NCBI RefSeq assembly: GCF_000974485.1
Contig: NZ_BBOM01000007.1
Coordinates: 62,001-126,000, forward strand
DNA from: Streptomyces sp. NBRC 109706
Lineage (GTDB): Bacteria; Actinomycetota; Actinomycetes; Streptomycetales; Streptomycetaceae
Reading direction: 5' to 3'
DNA: 64,000 nucleotides
The notes beneath the pieces were generated by a model. The model was not told the DNA's origin. It did no database searches and saw only the letters and a list, made by a program, of their open reading frames with translations. The position numbers were made by a program, and so were the translations under genes. Shown one piece after another: positions 7,458 through 16,337 of the stretch. Numbering within the stretch: the stretch's first letter is position 1; each line of letters starts with the position of its first letter.

Positions 7458-9419
7458 CTACGCGCCGATGACGCCGCCGTCGACGCGGGTGATGGCGACG
7501 GTGGCGGAGCGGGGGCGGCCCTCGGGGTCGAAGTCCGGCCAGTTGCTGACGGCCCTGGGGTTCTCCGGGCTCGGCTCGCCCCAGTGCACGGTGGCCTCGC
7601 CCGGGTGCTGGACGTTGACGAAGAGGGTGCGCTGGTCGGGGCTGGCGGTGGCACCGGTGATCTCGGAACCCCGGGGGCCGGTCAGGAAGCGGCGGATCTC
7701 GCCGGTCTCCGGATCGGCGGCCAGCATCTGGTTGTTGCCGATGTTGTCGTAGCCCTTGTCGGCCAGATGCTGGGAGGAGTTGGAGATATCGGTCTGGATC
7801 CACAGCCGGCCGTCGTTGTCGAACCAGACGCCGTCGGGCGAGCCGAAGATATTGGTCTCGTCCAGGTCGACCTGGTCGTCGTAGGCAGGGTCACCGGCCA
7901 GGACGAAGATGTCCCAGGTGAACGTGGTCGACGTGTGGTCGCGCCGCTTCTCCGTCCAACGGACGATATGACCGTACGGGTTGGGGTTGCGCGGGTTGAC
8001 GGCCGCGTCCCAGCCGCTGCCGTTGGTCAGCGTGCAGTAGACGTCGTTGTTCCTGGGGTTGATGGTGATCCACTCGGGGCGGTCCATCTTGGTGGCGCCG
8101 ACCGCGTCGGCCGCCTCGCGGGTGCGCAGCAGCACATCGGCCTGGTCCCGCCAGCCGTTGGCGCGGGTCAGGGGGCCCCGGCCGTGGGTCAGCGGCAGCC
8201 ACTCGCCCTTGCCGTCGTCCTTGAAGCTGGCGACATAGAGGGTGCCGTGGTCCAGCGGGCTGCGGCCGAGGGCGCGCTGGAGGCGCCAGTTGCCGCTGCC
8301 GACGAACTTGTAGATGTAGTCGCCGTCCTGGTCGTCACCGCTGTAGGCGACGACGCGGCCCCTGGACTCGGTGACGGTGCAGCCCTCGTGCTTGAAGCGG
8401 CCGAGCGCGGTGCGCTTGACCGGCGTGGAGTCGGGCTTCTTCGGGTCGATCTCCACGATCCAGCCGAAGCGGTTGATCTCGCCGGGGTTGGCGGCGAGGT
8501 CGAAACGCGGGTCGGCCAGATGCCAGTCGTAGCCACCGCCGGCGGCGGCGACGCCGTAGCGGGCCTGGGCCGGCGTCGGCTCCCAGCTCTCGTCCTCGGT
8601 GCCGAAGTAGCTGTTCCAGTTCTCCTCGCAGGCGAGGTAGGTGCCCCAGGGAGTCACGCCGTGCGAACAGTTGTTGAGGGTGCCGCGCGGCTGGCCCTCG
8701 GCGCGCAGCTCGGGGTGGTCGGCGCGGACCGGTCCTGAGAACTTCACCGGGGTGTCGCCGGTGACCCGGCGGGCCAGCCGCGAGTTGACCGTCTCCCAGC
8801 TGCCGTCCGCGCGTCGTTCGATCTCGACCACCGAGACGCCGTGCGCGGCCAGCGCCTTGGCCACCTTCTCCCGGGTCATCTCGGCGGGCCCGTCGGGGAA
8901 GAGCAACTCCTGGTCGATGTACTCGTGGTTGAGCACCAGCAGCCCGCGCCGGTTGCCCTCCCGGCCGTGCCCGAGCGGGAAGAAGTGCATCCCGTCGTGG
9001 TTCATGCCGACCTGCTGGGCCTGCTCCTCCGCCGTGTTGCCGGCGTCCTTGCGCCAGGCGGGGCCGTCCGGGCGGACGGGGGTGCCCCAGGGAATCAGCA
9101 CCTGGGCCCGGTAGCCGTCCGGCACCACGAACGCGTCGGCGTCACTGGTGGACACCGGGGTGAAGCCCAACAGCGGCCGGCCGCCGGGGCGGCCACGCCC
9201 GCCGCCCGGACGGGCCGGCGCGGCGGCGGGCGTCGCCGCGGCGGCGCCGCCGACGGCCGGCCCGATCAGGAAGGCGGCAGCCGCGGCCGTGCCGCCCAGC
9301 AGCGTGTCGCGCCGGGAGATCCGGCGCTGGACCACCTCGCCGAAGGACGGGTTGTCGGAGCTGTTGGAGCTGACGTCATCCGGATCGGTCACCGGGGTGA
9401 CCGGGTGCTGTGCTGACAT
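7458..9419 (-). CDS. PhoX-family secreted phosphatase (DUF839)
   Basis: Tat-exported alkaline phosphatase of the PhoX family, 653 residues. The N-terminus has the twin-arginine motif SRRDTLLGG followed by an Ala-rich hydrophobic stretch and AAAATPAAAP. PhoX features are visible: LLVLNHEYIDQELLF, NNCSHGVTPWGTYLACEENW (the metal-site Cys/Glu segment), RFKHEGCTV and the late WIQTDISN and GPRGSEITGATASPDQRTLF. Characterised PhoX enzymes use Fe and Ca and release phosphate from phosphomonoesters outside the membrane. A partial PHO-box-like repeat lies about 60-90 bases upstream, consistent with PhoP control. It is convergent with the quinone oxidoreductase. Confidence 0.93.
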   Translation of the reverse strand: MSAQHPVTPVTDPDDVSSNSSDNPSFGEVVQRRISRRDTLLGGTAAAAAFLIGPAVGGAAAATPAAAPARPGGGRGRPGGRPLLGFTPVSTSDADAFVVPDGYRAQVLIPWGTPVRPDGPAWRKDAGNTAEEQAQQVGMNHDGMHFFPLGHGREGNRRGLLVLNHEYIDQELLFPDGPAEMTREKVAKALAAHGVSVVEIERRADGSWETVNSRLARRVTGDTPVKFSGPVRADHPELRAEGQPRGTLNNCSHGVTPWGTYLACEENWNSYFGTEDESWEPTPAQARYGVAAAGGGYDWHLADPRFDLAANPGEINRFGWIVEIDPKKPDSTPVKRTALGRFKHEGCTVTESRGRVVAYSGDDQDGDYIYKFVGSGNWRLQRALGRSPLDHGTLYVASFKDDGKGEWLPLTHGRGPLTRANGWRDQADVLLRTREAADAVGATKMDRPEWITINPRNNDVYCTLTNGSGWDAAVNPRNPNPYGHIVRWTEKRRDHTSTTFTWDIFVLAGDPAYDDQVDLDETNIFGSPDGVWFDNDGRLWIQTDISNSSQHLADKGYDNIGNNQMLAADPETGEIRRFLTGPRGSEITGATASPDQRTLFVNVQHPGEATVHWGEPSPENPRAVSNWPDFDPEGRPRSATVAITRVDGGVIGA

Positions 9420-9474
9420 CGCGAGTCCTCACGTGCTGATGTGGCGGAACAGATGTTCCGGTGAGGCTAGGAGT

Positions 9475-9507
9475 CAACAATGGCGCAAACTGACCACCAA
9501 GGTGAAC
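9475..9507 (-). promoter_or_regulatory. Possible PHO box upstream of the PhoX gene
   Basis: Read on the minus strand there are three consecutive 11-base units, GTTCACCTTGG, TGGTCAGTTTG and CGCCATTGTTG. The first matches the GTTCACC repeat bound by Streptomyces PhoP; the others match it poorly. Position and gene identity support it more than the sequence does. Confidence 0.35.
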
Positions 9508-9602
9508 GCGCGGCCACCGCCGCACATACGGCTGATTCACCGTGCCGGTTCACTCAACCGCGCGTACCGGCGGTGGCCGGGGGACGCGTTCGGACCTGCG
9601 GT

Positions 9603-9638
9603 CAAGCCCGGGTACAGGCCCGGGTTCAAGCCCGCGTT
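9603..9638. repeat. Three 12-bp tandem repeats at the end of the aldehyde dehydrogenase gene
   Basis: The units are CAAGCCCGGGTA, CAGGCCCGGGTT and CAAGCCCGCGTT, imperfect copies that abut and slightly overlap the stop codon (9638-9640) of the dehydrogenase gene. They lie downstream of the coding sequence and have no hairpin potential beyond CCCGGG. Confidence 0.6.
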
Positions 9639-11167
9639 CAGACCTGCCGGGTGCCGTTCACCCGGCGGGGGACGCCCAGCGGGTTGTCGTCGCGCAGCTC
9701 CGGGGGGAGCAGCGCGGCCGGGGCGCTCTGGTAACTGACGGGCCGCAGCCAGCGCTCGATGGCGGTGGCACCGACCGAGGTGGATCCCGAGGTCGACGCC
9801 GGGTAGGGGCCGCCGTGCTGCTGGGCGGGGGTGACGGCGACGCCGGTCGGCCAGCCGTTGACCAGCACCCGGCCGGCCAACGGGGTGAGCGCGGCCAGCA
9901 GTTGGGCGCCCTGGCCGGCCGGGTCCCCGGCCTCGTCGGCGCCCAGGTGCAGGGTGGCGGTGAGGTTGCCGGGGAAGCGGCCGAGGAGGACGGTCAACTG
10001 CTCGGCGTCGGCGTAGCGGACGACCACCGTCAGCGGGCCGAAGCACTCCTCCAGCAACAGATCGTGGTCCCCGGCCGAGGTCAACCGCTCGCCGTCCACG
10101 GTCAGGAAGCCGGGGGCGACCTTGCGCTCCTCGTCGCCGCCGGCGGCGACGGGGGCCTGGACGCCGTCGAGTTCCGCCCGGGCGGCGACGCCGGCCACAA
10201 AGGCGTCCCGCATCCGTCCGTCCAGCAGCACCCCGGGGGCGACATCGGCGACGGCCTTGGCCAGGGCGGCGACCAGCGCGTCGCCCGGCTCGCCGGCCGG
10301 CACCAGGACCAGGCCCGGCTTGGTGCAGAACTGGCCGACGCCCAACGTCATCGAGCCGGCCAGGCCGGCGCCGATCTCGTCGGCCCGTTCGGCGGCGGCG
10401 CGTTCGGTGACCACCACCGGGTTGAGGCTGCCCAGCTCGCCGTGGAACGGGATCGGGGTCGGCCGCGCCGCGGCCGCGTCGAAGAGCGCGCGCCCGCCAC
10501 GCACCGAGCCGGTGAACCCGGCGGCCGAGACCAGCGGATGCTTGACCAGCTCGACGCCGGCCTCGAAACCGTGCAGCACGGTGACCACCTCGGCCGGCAG
10601 GCCGACCCGGACGGCGGCCCGGCGCAGCGCGGCCCCGGCCAGCTCGGAGGTGGCCGGATGGTCGGGGTGCGCCTTGACGACCACCGGGCAGCCGGCGGCC
10701 AGCGCGCTGGCGGTGTCCCCGCCGGGCACGGAGAACGCCAACGGGAAGTTGGAGGCGGCATAGACCGCGACCACGCCCACCGGGATCTTGTAACGGCGCA
10801 GGTCGGGGCGGGGCGGGGCGAGGGAGTCGTCGGCGTGGTCGATGATCACGTCGAGGTAGCCGCCGTCCTCGATCTCGTCCGCGAAGGAGAGCAACTGGCC
10901 GGTGGTGCGGCCGAGTTCGCCGGTGAGCCGGACCTGGCCCAGGGCCGTCTCGGCGTCGGCCGTCGCCCTGATCCGCTCGCCGTCGGCCGTCAACTCCTCC
11001 GCGGCGGCGCGCAACAGGGCGATCCGGACGTCCCGGTCGGCGAGTGCGCCCCGCGCCGCGTGGGCGGCACGGACCGCGGCGTCCACCTCACCGGCGGTGG
11101 CCTCGAAGGCCACTTGCTCACGCTGGTTTCCGGATCGGGGGTCCACGCTCCACACTGGTACTGCCAC
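9638..11167 (-). CDS. 2-Ketoglutarate semialdehyde dehydrogenase (NADP+ aldehyde dehydrogenase)
   Basis: Oxidises 2-ketoglutarate semialdehyde to 2-ketoglutarate, the last step of oxidative uronate and pentose pathways. At 509 residues with GGDTASALAAGCPVVVKAHP and the glycine-rich FTGSVRGGRALF segment, it resembles the KGSADH branch of the aldehyde dehydrogenase superfamily. The catalytic residues are visible: Asn140 (ASNFPLAF), Glu244 (HGELG) and Cys281 (GQFCTKPG). The GTG at 11167 is chosen because AGGAGG lies nine bases upstream; an ATG 78 bases further up lacks a ribosome site. It is divergent from an IclR regulator. KdgD and uronate dehydrogenase, which supply its substrate, lie 7-8 kb away. 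Confidence 0.9.
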   Translation of the reverse strand: MAVPVWSVDPRSGNQREQVAFEATAGEVDAAVRAAHAARGALADRDVRIALLRAAAEELTADGERIRATADAETALGQVRLTGELGRTTGQLLSFADEIEDGGYLDVIIDHADDSLAPPRPDLRRYKIPVGVVAVYAASNFPLAFSVPGGDTASALAAGCPVVVKAHPDHPATSELAGAALRRAAVRVGLPAEVVTVLHGFEAGVELVKHPLVSAAGFTGSVRGGRALFDAAAARPTPIPFHGELGSLNPVVVTERAAAERADEIGAGLAGSMTLGVGQFCTKPGLVLVPAGEPGDALVAALAKAVADVAPGVLLDGRMRDAFVAGVAARAELDGVQAPVAAGGDEERKVAPGFLTVDGERLTSAGDHDLLLEECFGPLTVVVRYADAEQLTVLLGRFPGNLTATLHLGADEAGDPAGQGAQLLAALTPLAGRVLVNGWPTGVAVTPAQQHGGPYPASTSGSTSVGATAIERWLRPVSYQSAPAALLPPELRDDNPLGVPRRVNGTRQV

Positions 11168-11211
11168 CGGAATCGATCCTCCTGAACGGCTGCTCCGGGA
11201 GGGACGAGGTT

Positions 11212-11281
11212 CGCTATAGTGCGTACCGTTCGAGATACTGAACATCGTCCCGATATGTGAATTCCTTGGGACTCTATAGCG
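11212..11281. promoter_or_regulatory. Divergent promoter region with an 8-bp inverted repeat
   Basis: Between the dehydrogenase and the IclR gene, CGCTATAG (11212-11219) and CTATAGCG (11274-11281) form a perfect inverted repeat separated by 54 bases, which would put the arms on similar helical faces. IclR proteins often bind such paired sites to repress a divergent operon and themselves. No direct evidence of binding is visible. Confidence 0.4.
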
Positions 11282-11305
11282 TTGCGAACAAAGGGGTCAA
11301 GGTCG

Positions 11306-12076
11306 ATGTCAGCCGGTGAGACGGGCGGTGCCCAGGTCAAGTCAGCGGTTCGCACGGTGGAACTGCTGGAGTTCTTCGCCGGTCGTCCCGGGATGCACTC
11401 GCTCGCCGACGTCCAGACAGCCGTCGGGTACCCCAAGTCCTCCCTCTACATGCTGCTGCGCACCCTCGTCGAGTTGGGCTGGGTGGAGACCGATGCCACC
11501 GGCACCCGCTACGGCATCGGCGTGCGGGCGCTGCTCGTCGGCACCTCCTATATCGACGGCGACGAGGCGGTGGCCGCGGCCCGCCCCACGCTGGACCGGA
11601 TCGCCGAGGACACCAGCGAGACCATCCACCTGGCGCGCCTGGACGGCATCAACGTCGTCTATCTCGCCACCCGGCAGTCCGAGCACTACCTGCGCCCGTT
11701 CACCCGGGTCGGCCGTCGACTCCCCGCGCACTCCACCTCGTTGGGGAAGGCGCTGCTCGCCACGTACCCGGACGAGCGGGTCCGGGCGATGCTGCCGGCG
11801 ACGCTGGAGCGGCTGACCGAGCACACCATCACCGACCGGGAGGCGCTGATAGCGGAGTTGGCGCAGGTCAGGGAGCGCGGCTACGCCATCGACCGCGAGG
11901 AGAACACCCTGGGGCTGCGCTGCTTCGGCATCGCCATCCCCTACCGCGCCCCGGCCAGGGACGCGATCAGCTGTTCGGTGCCGGTGGCCCGACTCACCCC
12001 GGGGCACGAGCAGTTGATCAAGGAAGCGCTCTTCGACGCCCGCGACCGGCTGAGCCTGGCCACCCGGCACCTCTGA
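11306..12076 (+). CDS. IclR-family transcriptional regulator
   Basis: 256 residues: an N-terminal winged helix (VKSAVRTVELLEFFAGRPG, then YPKSSLYMLLRTLVELGW) and a C-terminal effector domain with the family marks RLPAHSTSLGKALLA and RGYAIDREENTLGLRCFG. The ATG at 11306 follows AAGG-containing sequence; a TTG at 11282 is in frame but lies within the operator-like repeat. Divergent from the ketoglutarate semialdehyde dehydrogenase gene, it is the obvious candidate regulator. IclR proteins of this subgroup commonly respond to sugar acids (family knowledge); the ligand here is unknown. Confidence 0.92.
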   Translation: MSAGETGGAQVKSAVRTVELLEFFAGRPGMHSLADVQTAVGYPKSSLYMLLRTLVELGWVETDATGTRYGIGVRALLVGTSYIDGDEAVAAARPTLDRIAEDTSETIHLARLDGINVVYLATRQSEHYLRPFTRVGRRLPAHSTSLGKALLATYPDERVRAMLPATLERLTEHTITDREALIAELAQVRERGYAIDREENTLGLRCFGIAIPYRAPARDAISCSVPVARLTPGHEQLIKEALFDARDRLSLATRHL

Positions 12077-12106
12077 GCGGGCCGGGCCGCCAGGGGCCCG
12101 ACCCGG

Positions 12107-14092
12107 TCACTCCTCCCTGGTGAGGGTGACGATCCGGTCCGGATCGCGGTCGATGGCACGCAGCATCACGGTCGCGAAGGAGTCCTCGCTCGACAGCAGC
12201 ATCGGCACCACATCGTCGGCCACCGCGCAGACCTCGGGGTCGTACTCGACGTCCACCCGGGAGGTCGGCACCGGCGCCGTCAACAGGACGGTCTCCCCTT
12301 CGTCCTGGGAGGTGACCAGCAGCGCGTCCCAGACGCAGGCGCTGTCCAGCGAGGCGGGCGGGCGGATCTCCAGGGCCGTCCGGCCCGGCGCGGCGGAGCG
12401 CAGGGTGACCCGGTAGGGATCGTCCCCGCCGGCCGGGACCCCCAGGGCGGCCAGACTCGCCGGTGCGATCGACCAGTTGCCGGTCACCGGCGGGAAGCCC
12501 AGCTCGTCGTCCTCCGGGACCCGCACCATGTCGATGGACTGGCCGCTGCTCGGCACCCACCAGGCCAGCTCGGGCTCCGGCTCCCCGTCGTACTGCTTGA
12601 GCACCAGGGCCTGCCCCTCGGGCCAGCAGTGCTCCTCCTGGTACGCGGGGACGGTGCGCACCACCTCGACCTCGGTGTCGCGGACGACGGCCCATTCGTC
12701 GGGGCGGGTGCTGCGCTCGGAGGTCCAGCGCAGCTCGCAGTAGGTGCCGGTCTCGGCCCTGGCCAGCCGGAGGGTGCCGCTGCCCACGCCCTGGTCCATC
12801 TCCTCGACCACCAACCGGCCGAAGACCCCGACGTCCGAGCGGGTCTCGCTGGTCCAGACGCCCTCCCAGGTGCCGAGATAGGCGGCTCCCTCGTCGACAT
12901 AGGTGTAGCCGAAGTCGGACCGCAGCTCCTCCTCGGGGATCCCGTTGTCCACGGCGTCCTCCGGCGCCCCGGGTTCCTCGGCGGAGCCGGTGTCGGAGGC
13001 GACGGGGTCGCCGTCCCGGTCGTCGCCGCCGGAGAGGCTGACCGCCAACGCGGCGCCCAGCGCCAGCGCCACGGCGACGGCCGTAGGCACCAGCCATCGC
13101 GCGCGCCGACGGACGGGGGCCTGCGGCGCGGCCGGTGGGATCGACGGGGGCGGGGGCGGGACGGGCAGGGGCTCCTCGGGACCGGGGGCCGCGTCCGGGG
13201 TCTCGGCGGTGAGCAGTTGGACGGCCCGCTGTCCGAGGGCGGCCAGCAGGGTGCCGGGAAGCCAGGGCTCACCGTCGTGGTGCGGTGCGGTGCGCTCGAT
13301 GACGGCGTCGGCCGTGGGCCGGTCCGCCGGCCGGGCGGCGAGGCACCACGCGATCACCGCGCGCAGTTCGTCCGGCAGGCCCGTGAGGTCGAACTCGCCC
13401 TGCACGATGCGGAGCAGCAGCACATGGGGCGAGGTGTCGCGGGAGCCGAAGGGCGAGCGGCCGGTGGCGGCGAAGGCCAACACCGCGCCCAGCGTGAAGA
13501 TGTCGCTGGCGGCGGTGACGGCCTCGGCACGGCACTGCTCGGGGGACATGAAGCCGGGCGATCCGACCAGCATTCCGGTGCGGGTGAGCGTGCCGCCGGC
13601 CGATTCGACGGCGCGGGCGATGCCGAAGTCGATCACCCGCGGCCGTTCCATCGTGATCATCACATTGGACGGTTTGAGGTCGCGGTGGACCAGACCGACC
13701 CGGTGGATGTCCCGCAGCGCTCGGGCCAGTCCGTCGGCCAACAGCCAGACGCTCCGCTCCGGCAGGGGGCCATGGGTCTCGGCCACCACCTCGTGCAACG
13801 AGGGTCCCGGTATGTAGTCGGTGGCCACCCAGGGGGTGTCGGTGCCGGTCTCCGCGTCGAGGACCTCGGCCGTCCACTGGCCGCCGGCCCTCCGGGTGGC
13901 CTCGACCTCGCGGGCGAACCGCTCGCGGAAGTCCGGATCGCTGGCCAGATCGCCGCGCACCAGCTTGACCGCGACCGTTCTGCCCCGGCTCGACCTGGCG
14001 AGACAGACCGCCCCCATGCCCCCTTCGCCGAGCCGGCCGAGCAGTTGGTAGTCCCCCAGCCGGCGTGGATCCCCCGCCGTCAACGGCTTCAT
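12107..14092 (-). CDS. Receptor-type serine/threonine protein kinase
   Basis: 661 residues. The kinase domain occupies about residues 14-270, with GRLGEGGMGAVCLARS, VAVKLV, HRDLKPSNVMI, DFGIARAVE and GFMSPEQCRAEAV. A Pro-rich linker with PPPPPS is followed by a basic stop-transfer segment and one membrane helix near residue 325 (WLVPTAVAVALALGAALAV). About 300 extracellular residues follow, with no PASTA repeats; they contain a GTWEG segment and paired Cys, and I do not recognise the fold. The true start is the ATG of MKPLTAGDPRRLGDY; longer frames upstream run through the NUDIX gene region and are not supported. It is convergent with the IclR gene. Confidence 0.92.
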   Translation of the reverse strand: MKPLTAGDPRRLGDYQLLGRLGEGGMGAVCLARSSRGRTVAVKLVRGDLASDPDFRERFAREVEATRRAGGQWTAEVLDAETGTDTPWVATDYIPGPSLHEVVAETHGPLPERSVWLLADGLARALRDIHRVGLVHRDLKPSNVMITMERPRVIDFGIARAVESAGGTLTRTGMLVGSPGFMSPEQCRAEAVTAASDIFTLGAVLAFAATGRSPFGSRDTSPHVLLLRIVQGEFDLTGLPDELRAVIAWCLAARPADRPTADAVIERTAPHHDGEPWLPGTLLAALGQRAVQLLTAETPDAAPGPEEPLPVPPPPPSIPPAAPQAPVRRRARWLVPTAVAVALALGAALAVSLSGGDDRDGDPVASDTGSAEEPGAPEDAVDNGIPEEELRSDFGYTYVDEGAAYLGTWEGVWTSETRSDVGVFGRLVVEEMDQGVGSGTLRLARAETGTYCELRWTSERSTRPDEWAVVRDTEVEVVRTVPAYQEEHCWPEGQALVLKQYDGEPEPELAWWVPSSGQSIDMVRVPEDDELGFPPVTGNWSIAPASLAALGVPAGGDDPYRVTLRSAAPGRTALEIRPPASLDSACVWDALLVTSQDEGETVLLTAPVPTSRVDVEYDPEVCAVADDVVPMLLSSEDSFATVMLRAIDRDPDRIVTLTREE

Positions 14093-14199
14093 GTGCCTGT
14101 TTCCCCTCCCCTGCCGCGCTGTGCGGCGCGGCGCGAACCCGACGCCAGCGTAAGGGGGGTGAAGCGGGGGTGAACGCGAGGGCGGGGGGGGGGAACGGA

Positions 14200-14676
14200 T
14201 CAGTGGTGCCAGGGGAGCCGGATCGGCTCGGCCGGGATGCGGCCGGCCAGCAACTCGCCGACCAGCGGCGCCACTCCGGACGGCACGACGGGCTCCACGC
14301 CGGTCGCCAGCGCGTCCACCGGCCACCAGCGGTGCTCGGCCAGGCTGGTGCGCTCGTGCTTCTCCGCATGCCGGGTGTCCACCTCGTGGCGGTCGACCCG
14401 GAGGAAGAAGAAGTGGTCCTCGAAGTGGCCGGCCCGCCAGCCGAGATCGGCGAACCCGCCGGTCCAGGCGACGCGGGGGCCCAACTCCGCGGGCGGCACC
14501 CGCAGTCCCGTCTCCTCCCACAGCTCCCGGGCGGCGGTGGCGGCCAGGCTCTCCCGGCGGCGCCTTCCCCCGCCCGGCGTCATCCAGTGCGGGTCGGCGC
14601 CCGTCTCGTCGGTGGAGCGGAAGAGCAGCAGCCGCTCCCGTCCGTCCACCAGCAGCACCCGTCCCGAAGCGCGCAC
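14200..14676 (-). CDS. NUDIX hydrolase
   Basis: 158 residues with a complete Nudix box at residues 36-58: G36-x5-E42-x7-R50-E51-L-W-E54-E55-T-G57-L. These glutamates bind the catalytic Mg2+. The WMTPGGG lead-in and FFFLRVDRHE strand are typical of small Nudix enzymes acting on nucleoside diphosphate derivatives or damaged nucleotides. The substrate is not predictable from sequence. It starts at a GTG, 107 bases before the kinase gene, and may be in a separate unit from the purine permease because a strong hairpin lies upstream. Confidence 0.9.
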   Translation of the reverse strand: MRASGRVLLVDGRERLLLFRSTDETGADPHWMTPGGGRRRRESLAATAARELWEETGLRVPPAELGPRVAWTGGFADLGWRAGHFEDHFFFLRVDRHEVDTRHAEKHERTSLAEHRWWPVDALATGVEPVVPSGVAPLVGELLAGRIPAEPIRLPWHH

Positions 14677-14701
14677 GGCACCTGTCCCTTCCCTACCCGC
14701 C

Positions 14702-14733
14702 GATGCTCCTGGCCCGGGTCGGCCAGGAGCATC
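14702..14733 (-). terminator. Hairpin terminator after the purine permease
   Basis: A perfect 13-bp inverted repeat, GATGCTCCTGGCC and GGCCAGGAGCATC, with a 6-base loop, sits just beyond the permease stop and before the NUDIX start. Confidence 0.75.
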
Positions 14734-14764
14734 AGGGTAGGGACAAAGGGTGCGTCGGCGCGCG

Positions 14765-16174
14765 TCAGTTGACGCCGAGCACCTGCTGGACCGGGTCGAT
14801 CGCGAAGTAGATCAGGAACAGCCCGGCGGTGATCCACAGCAGCCAGTTGACCTCGCGCACACGGCCGGTGACACACTTGAGCACCACATAGGCGACAAAG
14901 CCGGCGCCGATACCGTTGGTGATGGAGAAGGTGAAGGGCATCACGGCGATGGTGACAAAGGCCGGGATGGCCAGGGTGTGGTCCGCCCAGTCGATCTTCG
15001 CGACCTGCACCATCATCAGGAAGCCGACCGCGACCAGGGCGGGCGCGGCGGCCTGGGCCGGGACGACGGTGGCCAGCGGCGAGAAGAACAGCGCGGCGGC
15101 GAAGAGCACTCCGGTGACCAGGTTGGCGAAGCCGGTCCTGGCACCCTCGCCCACGCCGGCGGCCGATTCCACATAGGAGGTGTTGGAGGAGGCGGAGGCG
15201 GCGCCACCGGCGGCGGCGGCCAGACCGTCGACGAAGAGCAGCCGGCCAAGACGCGGCACCCGGCCCTTCTCGTCCAACAGACCCGCCTCGCTGGTGACGC
15301 CGACGGCGGTGCCCATGGTGTCGAAGAAGTCGGTCAGGAACAGCGTGAAGATGATCAGCACCACGGTGATGGCGCTGACCTCGCCGAAGGCGCCGAACAG
15401 GCTGAACTCGCCCACCAGGTTGAAGTCGGGCGCCGCGACCAGGGCATCCGGCCAGCTGGGCGCCGTGAGACCCCAGGCACCGTCGTCGATATCGGCGATG
15501 CCGTGGACGACCATCGCGAAGACGGTCATCGCCACGATGCTGATCAGGATCGCGCCCTTGACCTTGCGGGCCAGCAGCGCCAGCGTCAGCAGCAGACCCA
15601 GGCAGAAGACCAGCACCGGCCAGCCGGCCAACTCGCCGTCGCCGCCCAGGGTGAGCGGCGGGGAGCCCTCGTGTCCCACGGTGAAGCCGGCGTTGACAAA
15701 GCCGATCAGCGCGATGAAGAGGCCGATGCCCACGCCGATCGCCTGCTTGAGCGCCATCGGAATGGCGTTCATCACGGCCTCACGGAAGCCGGTCAAGGAG
15801 ATCACGCAGAGCAGCAACCCCTCCAGCACCACCAGGCCCATGGCGTCCGGCCAGCTCATCCGGGGCGCGATCTGGAAGGCGACCATCGCGTTGATCCCGA
15901 GACCGGCGGCCAACGCCAGCGGCAGGTTGGCGGTGATCCCCATCAGCACGGTCATGATGCCGGCCACCAGGGCCGTCACGGTCAGAACCTGCTCCAGGGA
16001 GAGCTGGTTACCGTGCACATCGGTGGCGCTGCTGAGGATGATCGGGTTCAGCACCAGGATGTAGGCCATGGTGAAGAACGTGGCGAAGCCGCCGCGCACC
16101 TCACGACCGAGGGTGCTCCCGCGTTCCGAGATCTGGAAGAAGCTGTCCAGTTTTGTCAGCCGATCTACCGGCAT
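14765..16174 (-). CDS. NCS2-family purine (guanine/hypoxanthine) permease
   Basis: 469-residue membrane transporter of the AzgA-like NCS2 branch: proton-coupled uptake of hypoxanthine, guanine or adenine. About 12-14 hydrophobic segments are visible. Characteristic are the N-terminal LDSFFQISERGSTLGREVRG and FFTMAYILVLNPIIL, the FFDTMGTAVGV motif near residue 280, and SASSNTSYVESAAGV near 330. The ATG at 16174 has AAGGA eight bases upstream; longer versions have no ribosome site. No purine riboswitch-like structure is apparent in the 163 bases before it. Confidence 0.93.
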   Translation of the reverse strand: MPVDRLTKLDSFFQISERGSTLGREVRGGFATFFTMAYILVLNPIILSSATDVHGNQLSLEQVLTVTALVAGIMTVLMGITANLPLALAAGLGINAMVAFQIAPRMSWPDAMGLVVLEGLLLCVISLTGFREAVMNAIPMALKQAIGVGIGLFIALIGFVNAGFTVGHEGSPPLTLGGDGELAGWPVLVFCLGLLLTLALLARKVKGAILISIVAMTVFAMVVHGIADIDDGAWGLTAPSWPDALVAAPDFNLVGEFSLFGAFGEVSAITVVLIIFTLFLTDFFDTMGTAVGVTSEAGLLDEKGRVPRLGRLLFVDGLAAAAGGAASASSNTSYVESAAGVGEGARTGFANLVTGVLFAAALFFSPLATVVPAQAAAPALVAVGFLMMVQVAKIDWADHTLAIPAFVTIAVMPFTFSITNGIGAGFVAYVVLKCVTGRVREVNWLLWITAGLFLIYFAIDPVQQVLGVN

Positions 16175-16337
16175 TGTTGAATCCTTGACTGAGCGAGTTT
16201 GGGGACTCAGGGATTCTGCCCGCTCAGTGGGGTTTCTGGGTTTGGTGCGTCTAACAATGGGCAACACCGTTACGGAATTGCGTCCTCCTGGGGGAACTCC
16301 GCCGAGGTCTCCCGGCCCCGATGATCTTGCCCGCGGC

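Noticed and set aside
16175..16337. Purine riboswitch upstream of the purine permease
   Set aside because: No three-way junction with the conserved loop nucleotides could be drawn; the region shows only a normal ribosome site.
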